Notes: generated by a model from the sequence alone, not told the origin. DNA of 64,000 nt from Chimonanthus salicifolius (GCA_013350335.1 CM023534.1:21409302-21473301), one strand, 5' to 3'; positions 1 through 11,290 are shown, numbered from the stretch's first letter. Numbers and translations are program-made.

Positions 1-440
1 CTATTCCAATCAGAGTGCTCTTTCCAAGGTTGATTTTGAGACCTGAAACCAACTCAAAACATCTAAGAATCACTTTGTAACCCAAGGACTTCTTTCCTAT
101 CTGGTTCACAAAAGAACAAAGTATCATCAACAAACTGTAAGTGGGTAATAGTTGGTCCATTCGCTAACATACAAAAGCCTCTAACAATTCCTAAGACCCT
201 AGCTTGTTCCACCAACTTATAAAGGCTTTGTCCCACAAGGGTGAATATAAAAGAAGATAAAGTATCTCCTTGTCTTAGGCCCCTGTTAACTTTTTATAGG
301 TCGAGTTGAGGAACCATTGACCAAGACTGAATAAGTTGTATCCTCAATACATGCTTTTATCCATTGACACCATAACCGTCCAAAACCCTTCTCAAACCTA
401 TCCCTAAAGAATCTAAGCTCCAAAATTAGCTACTCCTAGT
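1..440 (-). pseudogene. L1-type LINE reverse transcriptase fragment
   Basis: Read on the minus strand, this encodes part of a non-LTR reverse transcriptase. Visible blocks in order are GFGRLWCQWIKACIEDT, then RGLRQGDTLSS (the usual RGLRQGDPLS block), then HLQFVDDTLFF (the F/YADD catalytic box, here FVDD), then LRCFELVSGLKINLGKST. A frame change separates the first block from RGLRQGD, so it is a broken copy. It runs off the left edge of the window. L1-type ORF2 is recognised from block order and wording; no poly-A tail or target-site duplication is visible because only the RT core is present. Confidence 0.85.
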
Positions 441-1164
441 TTTAACAACCATCAAAAAAATATATATTCATAATTTGGACAAAATCTATTATATTTAATT
501 CCAATTTAAGATCCATTCTATTAAGTGGATCCCATTGGCTTGGTCCCACAAATGTGTGTGGTTGAGTCATTGATGAATTTAAAACTCCTTCAACGATAAG
601 TAGCAGTACTCCCTCTTAGTGTTGGATCTCTGCTTAGGAAGCTAAGCCACCATTAATTTACCATTAAACTACTGTCAAATATTTTGGTACCAATATATGC
701 ACCCATTTAGCCGATGTTTTGTCTTGTATACCCACTTGTAAGTCATGGGCTTTACATCTTTTGGACATGGAACTCGGTCCCATATTTCATTCTTTGTTAT
801 AATCGCAATTTCCTTTTGTATTACTACTTGCCATTCTTTGACCCCTCAAGCATCTTCAATCAACATCTTCCATAGGAGGGGATCAAGCTCACCTAGGGAT
901 GGGATCTAATTCTACTGCTATTAGGGTAGATGGAATTCAAATTGAAGTAGTTTCCATGTCTAAGATGGGCAACGTTGGATATCAGAATTCAAGAGAATTA
1001 TAAAAAGGTCACTGAGAAGGAGAACATATCGTAAGATATTGGGTACAATCTCTCTAAGGAACATGAAAAAACATTTAAAACTAAGCAAGAAACTAGGATT
1101 GGTCTGTTCAAATGACAGAGGTCATCAAGAATATCGATGGAATGGAAAGACGTGATTCTTCTAA
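440..1164. other. AT-rich intergenic stretch, nothing recognised
   Basis: No coding block, terminal repeat or RNA gene was recognised here. Short open frames on the minus strand near the right end overlap the neighbouring SINE and have no family resemblance. Confidence 0.4.
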
Positions 1165-1362
1165 CCCAAAGGGGTTGGAGTAATGGCCAAGAACCCGCCT
1201 CAGGAAGTAGGAGTCTTGAGTTCGATTCGCACTCCACCTCAAAGGGCCATTCTCCGTAGAGTTACCCAGTGTGTGTGGGTAGGGAGGCTTGCACATGCCT
1301 CGAGGATTAGTCGGGTGCTCTAAGAGGCTTGGATACCTTGGTCATCAAGAAAAAAAGGAAAA
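1165..1362 (+). repeat. tRNA-derived SINE (Au-like 3' region)
   Basis: A plus-strand copy with a pol III B-box-like GAGTTCGATTC near 1209. It is followed by a 3' body of the type GAGGCTTGCACATGCCTC...GGATTAGTCGGGTGCTC and a short A-rich end (CATCAAGAAAAAAA). Related copies occur at 15664-15835 (minus), 37820-37955, 5385-5470 and 9340-9410. The 3' body resembles Au-SINEs known from many plants. No clean target-site duplication was found. Confidence 0.6.
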
Positions 1363-1589
1363 CAGTGACTCTTCTCAAAGAGTAACAGAAAGATTACTTC
1401 CAGCGGTATTTATAGGAATGCTATCTTCCCCCTGGGATTAAATATTACTGTAGAAGAAGAGATATATTGAGGGGAAAGGGAGTCAAGTATTCATTGAAAT
1501 GAAGATCCTTGAATTTCATTCAAGGGGTTTCAGAATGCCAAAGAAGGAAATTATATAAAAAAAAAGTTGAGGAAAAAGCAGTTGGGAAT

Positions 1590-1965
1590 CATCAGTTCAT
1601 CATGTTGCGAGAAGCACAAAAGGAACCAAATTGAAAAGGTGGAAATAAGGAAAATTTGGGGCAGAAAGGAGGTGGATGGTGTGGATGGCCATTCTTAGCA
1701 ACTTTGAGGGCTTTATAATTGTGTGGGATGTTGAAAGTCATAGATGTTGGAGAAAAATGCTCTAAACAAACCCGTCTTGGTTAACTTGTGCAGGTATCAG
1801 GTGTTGTTACTATATATGTGAATATATACAGGCCAAATGATGATAGTGAGATGGTAGTTTCTTGAATAAATTGTCAACAATCAACGTGGACAATAGTTTT
1901 CCTCGGTGGACTTTTATGTGGTTGGACTCCCAAGTGAAGGGGCAATTAGTTGTCATGTTACTCCA
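1590..1965 (+). pseudogene. Possible LINE endonuclease debris
   Basis: The plus strand reads as worn fragments resembling the L1 endonuclease region, for example VVTIYVNIYRPNDDSE (compare the usual N/F-VYGPND...) followed by a tryptophan-rich stretch. Stops and frame changes break it. It lies just upstream of RNase H debris on the same strand and may belong to the same dead LINE. Confidence 0.35.
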
Positions 1966-2009
1966 CCTATGGTGATGATTTCAAATTTTATTAAGTAATC
2001 TAAATAATT

Positions 2010-2530
2010 GTGATCAATTTGGTACTCCTTTATATCTATTTATGGTCTTTCTCGCAATCACCACTGTATATGGTACCAAAGGGTAAACTAAGAGCAACTG
2101 GGATTGGAGATATACTCCACTCAGAGGGGCATTGGGGAAAAAGACTTATATCGACAAAACTCATGGCAATTAGGGGCACCTTTACGGTTTTCAATAATCA
2201 TTTCTGGGGAAATCTTATGATGGAGGGTGATTCAGTGAATGCAATCTGATGGGCTTAGGGAAGGAAAAGACCACTGTGGAAGCTTCTATAGACAAAACTC
2301 ATGGCAATTAGGGGCACCTTTACGGTTTTCAATAATCATTTCCAGGGCAATGTTACGATGGAGGGTGATTCAGTGAATGCAATCTGATGCGCTTAGGGAA
2401 GGACAAGACCGCTGTGGAAGCTTCTTTTAGTATTCATTGAGATTAGGGTGCTCAAGAGGAACTTGGATGTCTTTTGTTCATGTTAGGGGATTGGTGACTG
2501 GACTTGCAAATTTTGTGGTGAAATGATACA
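2010..2530 (+). pseudogene. LINE RNase H domain fragment with internal duplication
   Basis: The plus strand encodes a decayed RVT_3/RNase H-like domain of a plant non-LTR retrotransposon. GIGDILHSEGHWGK matches the usual GIGGVLRNHEG block, and LMMEGDSVNAI matches the LVIEGDSANAI block. A tandem duplication of about 138 bp (2154-2291 and 2292-2429) repeats the second half of the domain. In-frame stops follow each copy. The same domain recurs at 13938-14360 and 55679-56000, so this LINE family has been active in the genome. Confidence 0.7.
2154..2429 (+). repeat. 138-bp tandem duplication inside LINE RNase H
   Basis: The sequence starting ACAAAACTCATGGCAATTAG at 2154 starts again at 2292 and runs to the same AGCTTCT motif. 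The two copies differ at only a handful of positions, so the duplication is younger than the surrounding decay. Confidence 0.85.
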
Positions 2531-2539
2531 TTTTCTATT

Positions 2540-4315
2540 TCTCTTAAGATGGAGTTTCTGTTGTACTTGTAATTTGTATATACTATATACTACTATTGAC
2601 ATTGTATCATGGGTTGTAGGTTTGATCCTGTTTAGCTGGTGTTAGAATTTCACAAACTTGGTTGTTTAAAAGATGATTGAATAATCTATCCAAAGGGGAT
2701 CCAAATTCATGTCATCTGCACGTCATATTATAAACAGAATATGACCATTATTCAAAATAATGGAGATAGGTAAAATATACTAGAAAGCTAATAAAAATAT
2801 TGAAATATGAATTTTATTCTAAGTTTCTAATCAGTGTTGGATGTTGGATCTTTATTTACATGTATATCAGGGTTTATTTGTAATAAATATGGGGCAATGC
2901 CTACATTACCGCTCACTTTTGCCTTGTTGAATGTTGATGTGATTTCCACGGTATCCACGATCTTGGTTGCATCAAATTGGCATGGGCTGTCATGCACAAT
3001 GTTTATATGAAAGTAGAAAACCAAATTTTGCAATGATCTTAGTTTAATTTAGTTTCAGCTTGTCTTCCACTGTTCGAATTCATGACCTCCACTTATGAAT
3101 AGGTTCACTCAGCATGATTGAATATCAGTTGTTTTCCTTGATGCATCATTTTGTTAAGTTTGCAAGTCTAGTTCAAGGTTAAATAGCATCAACTGGCCAT
3201 TCTGTCAAAACCTTGAGAAAGTGTAGGTCTAGATCTTATCAAGTTTTCCACTTGCTGCAATTGGCATACTTTGTGGGGTTTTAGGTGTTGGGTCCACATT
3301 TTTCTATGAATTATAGTAGAGAAATATGCATTAGTTAGTGCCTAGTGAGAGCTGAAGTTGGAGAAGTTTATAACTCGCTATTATATGAGTTGAAGCACCA
3401 AAGTTCCTTGGCAATTGGTGATGAGCTTAAGATCAGTTTGAGTTGCTTGGTATGGAGAAGAACAACTCAATGAATTTGAAAACTGGATCAAAGGTCCAAA
3501 TGCTTTTTGTTTAATACCAAGATCCTTATCCTCGACATGGGTGTAACAGGATTACTAACTTCATAATTTTGCAGAAATGACATGGTTCCATAGAATTCCT
3601 TTCATGTTTTTGCATGAATGACCAATAATGAGTTCTTTGGATATCCATACCTTAGTGATAAACATGTTCACTGGGTAGATTGGGTTTGAACTGACTAGGC
3701 TGAGTTTTTGGTTGACTATATGAGTTGATCCAACCTGATCATATACCTGGTCAGTAGGTAGGATAAACTTGGTGAAGTTGAGTTTTAATTTGACTGAATC
3801 AAGTTACTAGTAGACTTGGCAAATATACTTGGGTGAAGTTGACTAAGTTAATTTGCGATTGAATTTCTTTATTGATATATTATGTCTTCAAATAAAATAA
3901 TTAATTATTTGTGTGAGTGAATGTTTATAAGTTTGAGTGATGATGATGAAGTTATAATTGATGTATAAAATTTATTTTAATAATCTTGAAGAGGTTTTAT
4001 AATTGTTTATCAACAAAGCCATTTTGGCACTTTATTAATTATATATTTTTTAATTTTATATTTTTGTTAGTTAAATCTATATATAAATTGAATTAGATCA
4101 CTTAATTGACCATATACTGATTAAAAAATAGAAACATTTAAAAACCTAAAAATTAACTTGCTGAATTTACATACTGAAGTCTCTTGGTTGACTCAACCTA
4201 GTAATTTGCTTGAGTCCTGGTCCTAGTTTGAAAACTATAATCCATATGGTTTAAATATTTATGGAGGCATAAAAAGTTGCATTGGTTTATAACTTTGCAT
4301 TACTTTATTTTGCAG
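2540..4315. other. Long AT-rich stretch without a recognised gene
   Basis: No exon upstream of the PDIL5-4-like exons could be recognised here, although this is where the preceding exon would be expected. A 68-codon minus-strand frame near 2827-3033 has no family match that I know. Confidence 0.4.
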
Positions 4316-6181
4316 ATTGAGCATTACCTTCAAATAGTAAAAACTGAATTGGTATCGAGAAGACATTTTCCACGTCATTTGGTTGAGTACGAGTACACGG
4401 CCCATAGTAGTTTGGTGCACAGTCTAGACATTCCAGTGGCAAAATTCCATTTCGTGCCATCTCCTATGCAGGTTTGTATTCAACTAGTTACTGACATGAT
4501 CTCGTCTAACTGGGTTCCATTCTTAATTAGGAGTCGTCATCATCATCATTATTATCATCATCATAGCCAAAATCTCATCTATCTGGGCCCGGCTTTGTGT
4601 GTTATTCATTTTACCCTGTCATAGACAATATAATCAGTCACCCCACCGTCTCTTATGTCTTTTTATATCCCTTTCCTTCATGTTTTTAAAGGTCTACCTG
4701 TCTTGTACCCACAACTTGTAGTAATTAGAGTGGTGACCCAGGTAAAAAACGTCAATGAAGTCCTTGTGCATTGGCGAATCTTTAAGGTGGTTATCACCAT
4801 GGGATCAATTCTATATGTTAAAAAAGTCAGACTGTTGGGCCCAATTAATGAATGTTCAGCCCGCACCTCTCTATAGCATACTTTTGCCATGATTTTTTTC
4901 AGGATGGTTTATATTTAAAAAATACCTTAGATTGGATTAATCAAGCAATGTTTTTTAACCTTCTCAAATTTTGATCACTTCAAATTACTTTTTTCTATTT
5001 CTGAACAGTGCTTAAAATTAATGCGTTGACTTATCCAATTAATGTGATTTTTGGCGAGCCCTATATTTAAGCATTGACCTCTCCAGCAAGTCCAACGCCA
5101 TGTGGCCCACATGGTGGTTCATAGGGTAATGCTCTTGTCATCATGTTCATGGAGATGATCAGCTGCCTAATTATCATTCCCCAATCCATGGTTAAATCTT
5201 CCTTCGAGGGATCAAAACTGGATTTTTCATATTAAATATATCGATGAACTGAGGCTCCATCTGGTTTCCTCATCCCAAGAGTAGATGCAAGTATGATTAT
5301 TTTCAGTGCTTTGATGTGATGGGCCATTGTCCAAACTTCCCCTCATGGCATAGTCTGAGATCTTTTACCCGTAATTTTACTCGGTGTTTGTGGACAGGGA
5401 GGTTTGCACATGCCTTGAGAATTAGTTAAGTGCTCGAAGAGGCCTGAACACCTTGGTCTTAAAAAAAACAAAAAAACAGATAGAACTGTTCACATTTGAC
5501 CAAACAATTGTGAAATATAAGAAGACTAGCTGGACCAATCAAAGCTTCTGGCTGGATAAACAAACTAAAGCATCTGCATTTACAGGCTGAACAGCCAAAG
5601 ATGCCTATGCATTGTTCAATGGCCTCAAATTTTTTTTTTTTTGGATTAAACGTGTGGGAAACTCAAACACAGTCCTACTAAAACCCCCACGCATGAGCTC
5701 ACTACCCCTAAGGCACACCAACGCTAGGCCATGGGACCTCGAACCCTCAACCCCCTGCTTCCTGAGGCGGGAGGCAACCAGTTGAGCTACACCCATGTGG
5801 GTTAGTTCAATAGCCTCAGTTGATCACACAATTCCTCCAGAGTACTATGTAAAAGTTATAATTTTCTTTATAACGTTTTTTTCCTCCTTTTGATTCTAGG
5901 TTTTAGTGATGGAGAACCAGAAGTCCTTCTCTCACTTCATAACAAATATCTGCGCTATCATAGGGGGTGTTTTCACGGTTGGTATTTTAATCTCTTTGGT
6001 TTTCAAGTTTCCACTTGATTAGCATGGATGCCATGATATTTCTTCTCATTTAGTCGATTGTAAGGATATCTTTTAATGAAAAATTTGTGCTTGGGAATTC
6101 CAGGTTGCTGGCATATTGGATTCAATTCTGCACAACACAATGCAACTGGTGAAAAAAGTTGAATTAGGCAAACAAATATGA
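4316..6181 (+). CDS. PDIL5-4-like: PDIL5-4-like protein disulfide isomerase, last three exons
   Basis: Three exons join in phase 0: 4316-4471 (52 codons, after TTTTGCAG, donor CAG|GTTTGT), 5900-5977 (26 codons, TTCTAG acceptor, ACG|GTTGGT donor) and 6104-6181 (25 codons plus TGA). They encode the C-terminal ERV/COPII-coated lumenal domain and the membrane segment of plant PDI 5-4 proteins. Recognisable blocks are VEYEYTAHSSLVHSLDIPVAKFHF, read as two overlapping pieces EYEYTAHSSLV and IPVAKFHF, then KSFSHFITNICAIIGGVFT and VAGILDSILHNT, ending in KKVELGKQI. The family acts in ER-Golgi oxidative folding and cargo transport. The thioredoxin and N-terminal exons are not seen; they are either left of the window or lost. 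SPMQ is preceded by FVP where FEL is usual. There are no stops or frameshifts in these exons. Confidence 0.85.
4530..4745 (-). repeat. RTE-type LINE 3'-end fragment
   Basis: A (CAT)n run followed by AGCCAAAATCTCATCTATCTG and a long tail is shared with 41470-41985, 45545-45605 and 58235-58500. Plant RTE LINEs end in ATGATG repeats, which would place this copy on the minus strand. It sits in an intron of the PDIL5-4-like gene. Confidence 0.55.
5385..5475 (+). repeat. Partial SINE 3' end
   Basis: Matches the 3' body of the SINE at 1165-1362 (GAGGTTTGCACATGCCTTGAG...ACACCTTGGTC) and ends in an A-rich tail. The pol III promoter part is missing or unrecognisable. Confidence 0.5.
5628..5804 (-). 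repeat. tRNA-derived SINE with 14-bp TSD
   Basis: On the minus strand the element starts with a box A-like TAGCTCAACTGG and a box B-like GGTTCGAGGTCC and ends in an A run (plus-strand T run at 5630-5641). It is flanked by GTTCAATGGCCTCA (5614-5627) and GTTCAATAGCCTCA (5805-5818), a 14-bp target-site duplication with one mismatch. Sister copies lie at 16729-16880, 19222-19375 and 31441-31606. Confidence 0.88.
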
Positions 6182-7066
6182 TTTTGAAATGCAAGATTTT
6201 GGTAGTAAGATCCTGTCTTATTTTTCCTCCTCTAGTTCTGTTCTTATAAATGAAAGCATTCTTTGTAGCCAAACCATAAAATCATGACTGTAGAACTGCA
6301 ACACTTTTGAGTAATGAATTTATATCATTGTATTGATTATTGAATGTAATTAGAGGAAACAGGATCAGAGTAGACCACTCTATCCATAACCAGACATTAT
6401 TCAAGGTCTCAAAGTCGACTGCTATGATATATCAGATTTGGCATGGACTAGGCTCATAGTTAGCTGTGGATCATAGTTATACAACTAGGACTAGGACCAG
6501 GCGTGCATGCGACTTGGTGAGTTGACCAAGGTGACTTGGTTTGTTGGCTTTTTAATCCGAATTGGCAGATTGTTTCCATGGGCCGATTGCGATGCCAATG
6601 AGCCATGACCTACAATGTTTGCACTGTAAGAACAGGTCTGTATCAGTTGTGTTATAAGTTCTTGTCAGAACATTGAAGTATCTAATGTGGTACAAAATTG
6701 AAACCTAGCTTAGCTGGAGCCCTTTGTTCCATTTGGAGCTTAAGAGAGGCTGTAAAGTGCATGGACTTGGATGGTAAGACATGACTATGGATAGAATGCA
6801 TTATGAAATAGAGCGTAACTGACCATTTCATTAAAAAAGAGAGGAAAAAAAAAAAAAGAGTGCATAACTGTTGACGGGGTTGAGTAAAAAATAGTAAAAT
6901 TTGAAAATTCAAACTCTAGATTAGATGGGCATGATGATTATGATGAAATTGATTTAAATTTGGGCTTAAATCACATTTTCAGATTTCTGGAGTACCATAA
7001 AGCGAGTCTTGAGTCACGAGGTTAATTTGGTCAAGTTGCGTATCAAGGAAAAGGTGCAAAAATTAT
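6182..7066. other. Intergenic, no feature recognised
   Basis: Downstream flank of the PDIL5-4-like gene; presumably holds its 3' UTR. No element boundary or coding block was recognised. Confidence 0.4.
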
Positions 7067-7067
7067 A

Positions 7068-7255
7068 CTCTCTGAACTAAATTAGTTGTTTTATGTGGAG
7101 TTTGGAATTGTTCCAAAATAGTTGTTTCATTTATATTAAAGTAGTATAAAGTGTGTTGAAAATGGATGAGATCACATGAGTGCTAGTCTTATATAGAAAG
7201 ATTTTTAAAAAATACAAATCTTTCAAATGAGACAACTAAAATGGAACGGAAGGAG
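7068..7255. mobile_element. Stowaway-like MITE
   Basis: 188 bp, flanked by TA on both sides. The left end is CTCTCTGAACTAAATTAGTTGT and the right end reads, in reverse complement, CTCCTTCCGTTCCATTTTAG. These are the usual CTCCCTCCG...TTAGTTGT Stowaway termini. No coding capacity. Confidence 0.8.
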
Positions 7256-7593
7256 TATAATAAAACCTGGGCAATATAAATTTGATGTTCACTCGGGCAT
7301 TGGGTACAGTCGTGGTCATGCCTTCATTCGAATGGCTTTTCTTTTAATTTATTATCCATTGAAAATCATCTTAATCAGATGATTGAGTTTTATTTTTAAA
7401 GACTAAAAAATTTAAAGATAATTTGAAGTGATGAAATTTTAAGAGTTCTAAGAATATGATTTGATCAAATTTGTCTAGGTAAATTTTTAATGATAACTAA
7501 AGAACATTTCCACAAGCTACGGTTTACTGCACAATGGAACATCAATATGCAACAAAAAGAAGTGTGGTACAAGCATCACCAAGTGGATGTAAC

Positions 7594-7736
7594 TAGGGGT
7601 GTAAGTATCGACTGATATTCGATATATATTGGTATGATATATATTGCAGATATCGGCTGATATTGGAGGGTTTTTTAAAAAGAAAAAAAAGATAAAGAGA
7701 GAAATATATCGGCTGATACAGAGATTTCGAGCCCTG
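7594..7736. mobile_element. hAT-like MITE, TATCGGCCGATA family (short copy)
   Basis: Starts (C)TAGGGGTGTAAGTATCG and ends TTTCGAGCCCTG, with GATATCGGCTGATA motifs and the central AAAAAGAAAAAAAAG / AGAGAGA tract seen in the copies at 17544-17812 and 34508-34722. The target-site duplication is not clear. Confidence 0.6.
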
Positions 7737-8264
7737 GACTTGCAATGCGTAGCAACATACTCCCTTCAAGATAAAGGATGCTTAACTTAAAATGGGTGTG
7801 ATTTCGTAAAATGTGATGTTTACCGTTCTTTGAGGAAGGATTTACTATTCCCATGGCCCAATTAGTTCTTTTTAAACGTTGACACCTTGTCCTCTTTCAA
7901 GTTCTTATATTTATTAGATGTATATATGAAAATATATTAGATCTAATGTTTACTAAGGTATTCCTGACGGTTCTTTCTTTTCTGTACATCTTGAGTTCGC
8001 ATGCTGTCTGTATTCAACAATAAAAATCCAACAAGCACATGCATATGTGAAACCCTGATTATCGATGTTAAGATGCACCATAATATGGTGTGCAGTTAGG
8101 TGTAAGTCCATCATTTGGGCGACACTGGATCTATTATAAACTTTTCTATTTGAATGTGCCACCTACTATCGAGGATGAACTTGAGAGAGCCGATAGGGTT
8201 TCTTTTTTTTCAATTATATGTATTAGGAGATGAGGATGATTTTATTGATACACGAAATAACCCA

Positions 8265-8453
8265 CAAATTTTTTTTTTTTAATCAAGGTATTCAATTGTC
8301 CCATCTGATTAATCATTGGGGCATATGTAAACCTCCCAATCTCTACATGCCGGATAGAACCAAGGGGAATATCCTTTTTGTATTGAGGAGAGCTTGATCC
8401 CAAGACCTTCCAGAAATAAAGGTTAGAATTGACTATGAAGCTAACCCCTTAAG
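8265..8453 (-). repeat. SINE-like repeat, minus strand
   Basis: On the minus strand the sequence reads towards GAGGTTTACATATGCCCC, ATTAATCAGATGGG and ACCTTGATTAAAAAA. This is the same 3' body as the SINE at 1165-1362. The poly-A tail appears as the T run at 8269-8280. Confidence 0.55.
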
Positions 8454-8804
8454 TAGGGTTTCAACTCGGGTTGGGTTTTGGCTTGACCCAACCCAAGAAA
8501 TCATGCGAGTCGGGTTGAGAATTTCGGGTCAGCAAGTCGGGTCGGATTGAGAAGATAAAAACCCACATGAAATTTAGGTCGGGTCGAGTTGAAGATTTTA
8601 ACCCACCCGGTCCGGCTCAATCCGACTCAACCAAGCTAAAATGGATTTAGAATGCGAGTCGATTCGAGTTAGAATTCGAGTCGGGTCGGATTGTGAACAT
8701 TGGGTTGAGAATTCGAGTCAGGTCAAGTCAGGTTCCATATATATTAACTCGGGTCGGGTTGGATTTTAAGGAACCCAACCCGTCCGACCCGAGTTGCAGC
8801 CTTA
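8454..8804. mobile_element. hAT-like MITE, GGGTCGGGTT family, perfect 8-bp TSD
   Basis: 351 bp beginning TAGGGTTTCAACTCGGG and ending CCGAGTTGCAGCCTTA, so the termini are inverted. It is flanked by CCCTTAAG on both sides (8446-8453 and 8805-8812). The interior is built from GGGTCGGGTT, AACCCGACCC and variants. It has no open reading frame. Confidence 0.9.
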
Positions 8805-8812
8805 CCCTTAAG

Positions 8813-9339
8813 GTTAACTCACAATTTTTATGATCATGTTAGTTCAGAAGATGTCAAATAAAAAACCTCTAATCTAATTCTAAAAGAGTTTGATGTTCTA
8901 TCTTACATTAAAAGGGAGCTGTAACTATTTTGTTCATCAATTTCTTACAATAAATTGATAATATTATTATTTTTTTAAGTATCAGTACTGATACACAGAT
9001 TAATTCTCTTAAATTTAACTTATAAAAGTCCTATCTAAATCACATCGGTCCATACAAGTGTGTGCACCAATCCATAGATGATCTGTAAAAGTAGAATCAA
9101 TTTTTGTTAATTGTGCAAAGGATTCAGAGTAGCCACCACTCTTCCTCTCATTACACCCGACATACAATCACTACATGTACAATGGAAGATAAAATTGTTT
9201 GCCACCTTCAAACACTCTACTAGTCACATAAAGTTATAAACAACATTTAGTTCATTTTGTCCCATCATCTATTTAAAGTAAATTTTATAAAATTTGGTCT
9301 TAGTGTTCAATTTATGTCAACATATAAGACCATTCCGAG
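8813..9339. other. AT-rich stretch where the PME 3' end should be
   Basis: Read on the minus strand, this should hold the C-terminal third of the pectin methylesterase, but no WLGRPWK-type block is found. A partial SINE-like 3' body is visible at about 9340-9410. Confidence 0.45.
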
Positions 9340-9419
9340 TAGATTTATAAAGTGTGTGAGTAGTTAGACTTCCACGTACTCTAAAGATTAGTCAGATGAA
9401 AAGTCTTAACTTGCTCGCA

Positions 9420-11016
9420 TTAGTTTGCTTTTTGAGATGTGACTTTGCAGTTTTGGAAAACTGTTAGTGCATTTCCAAAGATGAAATCTTCTGTGCCAGA
9501 AATCAAGCAGGCTCTGTAGAAATGTCCCAGTGAATGGGCATAGAGAGTGTTACGGTAGCCGTCGATACGGCACCGGTTTATGACGGATCGATCGGCTGCA
9601 ACAAGTAATGCAACAGCTTGATGCTTCTCCACTCCGGCCTTGTTCTGAAACCATATGTCTTGTGCCATGAATCCGTCACCGAGAGCCACTGCAGTTTAGA
9701 ATATTGAAATTCATTGAAGATCCAAAAAGCAGTTTTGACAGGAATTGCATGAATTAGACAAATATCAGATCGGCTATTTGTATTCTATTCTCACTATAAA
9801 TATAAATCACCGGGCCTCTCCTTAATTAAGAAAGACACCAAATTCCAATGTCTAATTTTAGAGTAGTGTGGACCCAGCATCAGAATACAGGTCAGACCCA
9901 GGCCCAGATCCCACATGATTAAAAATCTGATCCTCAAATTCAGAAGCTGACCAATCAGGCCCGAATTTGGATCCAGATCATTATTTCTCAGAGTGGTTAC
10001 AGGGCCTGACCCGACCCATCTGTGAAAACCAGCAAACGATATCGGAACCCATTAAATGCCATACCGAATGTAGCTGAACTCAATATTGTGGATCCATCTG
10101 CAACATTCAGGCTGCCAGTCACAATGGTGGAATCCATGCCATCTCCAACCATCACCACATTCTTCTTCTTCCTCCCCACTGTCACCTTCTCTTCATAAGT
10201 TCCCTTCTTCACATGGATCACGTAACGCTTCTTACGATTCTCCGGTGCCATTTCTATCGCCTCTTGGATTGTTGTACAGTTTCCACTTCCATCTTTCGCC
10301 ACCACAACATCAGCAACAACATTTTTATTAGTTGCTCTTACAAGCATTCCATCCTCCATCGATAACCACAACGGCATGTCGCCGTCCCTCCGGCCTTCCA
10401 CCTGCTCATGTGAAATGGCATTGATGAGAGACAGAGAGGTGACTGCCAGATCCATCAAGGTCTTGATCTGGGGCTTGAGTGTGGCCCAAGAAGCACCGTC
10501 AAGCCCATCTAAGCATGTGACATAATTTGTATGAACTCCAACAAGCCACTGTGTGCTGCTGCTTAATGAGGTTGTCTCCAATGCCAGGTCTTCCAATCGA
10601 CCTCGCGAAAGATCCATCAGCTCAATGCAATCAAGCAAGCCCAATTGTTGATTTGGATCATTTATCCGGCGGTAGGCCCACTTGGCCCTGAACACAACCA
10701 TGTCAATGTGGAACATGGATTTTCCGAGCAAGGCCCGGAGATCGGCATCGCTTGTTTGAGTTAACTGAGCAAGGGATTGATTGGACGTGATGGATATGGA
10801 TGAAGATGGAATGGAAGTATGGGCAGATGGATGAAAAGGGTTGGTGCTGGAGGGTGAATAGAGAGCAAAAAGAGCTGTTAAGAAGAAAAGGGTTGATAAT
10901 GAGCGTAAAAGGAAGGTGAAGGAGAGGGTCTTGGAAGAAGGATTTTCTCTCTTGAGAGAGCAGACAAGGAAGGGCTGATGATCTACTGTTGCCATTACTG
11001 ATAAGAGAATGCCCAT
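9420..11016 (-). pseudogene. PME-like: Pectin methylesterase with PMEI domain, truncated, catalytically compromised
   Basis: Two exons: 11016-10065 (donor TTCG|GTATGG) and 9688-9420 (acceptor CTGCAG), joined in phase to about 406 codons. The start could be 11016 or 10995. The N-terminus has a hydrophobic anchor. A PMEI domain follows (DCIELMDLSRGRLEDL, VHTNYVTCLDGL), then the esterase: VVVAKDGSGNCTTIQEAI, GDGF-AQDIWFQN, KHQAVAL, DFIFGNA. The family demethylesterifies wall pectin. Three faults stand out. The catalytic YQDTLY block reads YRNTLY, so the acid/base Asp and its neighbouring Gln are gone. A stop follows FQNCKVTSQKAN. The C-terminal third with the conserved Arg (WLGRPWK) is absent. 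Usual length is about 550-590 residues. The frame is otherwise open, so decay is recent or the product has been co-opted as an inhibitor-like protein. Confidence 0.88.
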
Positions 11017-11290
11017 CTCTTCTTTCTCATGAAAGCGTTTTATGTATTTGAAAAGAAAAAACAAGGTCTCTGTTTATCCATTTTCATGGAAAATGAGGCT
11101 TTGTTTGGCATTGGTGCCTTTGATTTGACTTTGGATGCCTCTCTTTTTCTTTTTCTTTTTCTTTTCTTTTCTTTTCTTTTCTTGGAAATGGATTTTCTTT
11201 TCTTTTTCATCATCGGTAACGCACGTTGCCACCACCTTCATACGTGGGGGGGATAACGTCAATATCTGAATTGTACTGAACACTGAAAAG
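11017..11290 (-). promoter_or_regulatory. Upstream region of the PME-like gene
   Basis: Presumed 5' UTR and promoter of the minus-strand PME-like gene. A pyrimidine-rich tract (plus-strand CTTTTT repeats near 11140-11180) dominates. No convincing TATA box was identified. Confidence 0.3.

Noticed and set aside
5740..5800. tRNA-like promoter boxes suggesting a tRNA gene
   Set aside because: No cloverleaf or CCA-end context; it is a SINE with poly-A and target duplication.
10086..10331. Plus-strand frame rich in His, Ser and Pro
   Set aside because: Antisense shadow of PME exon 1.
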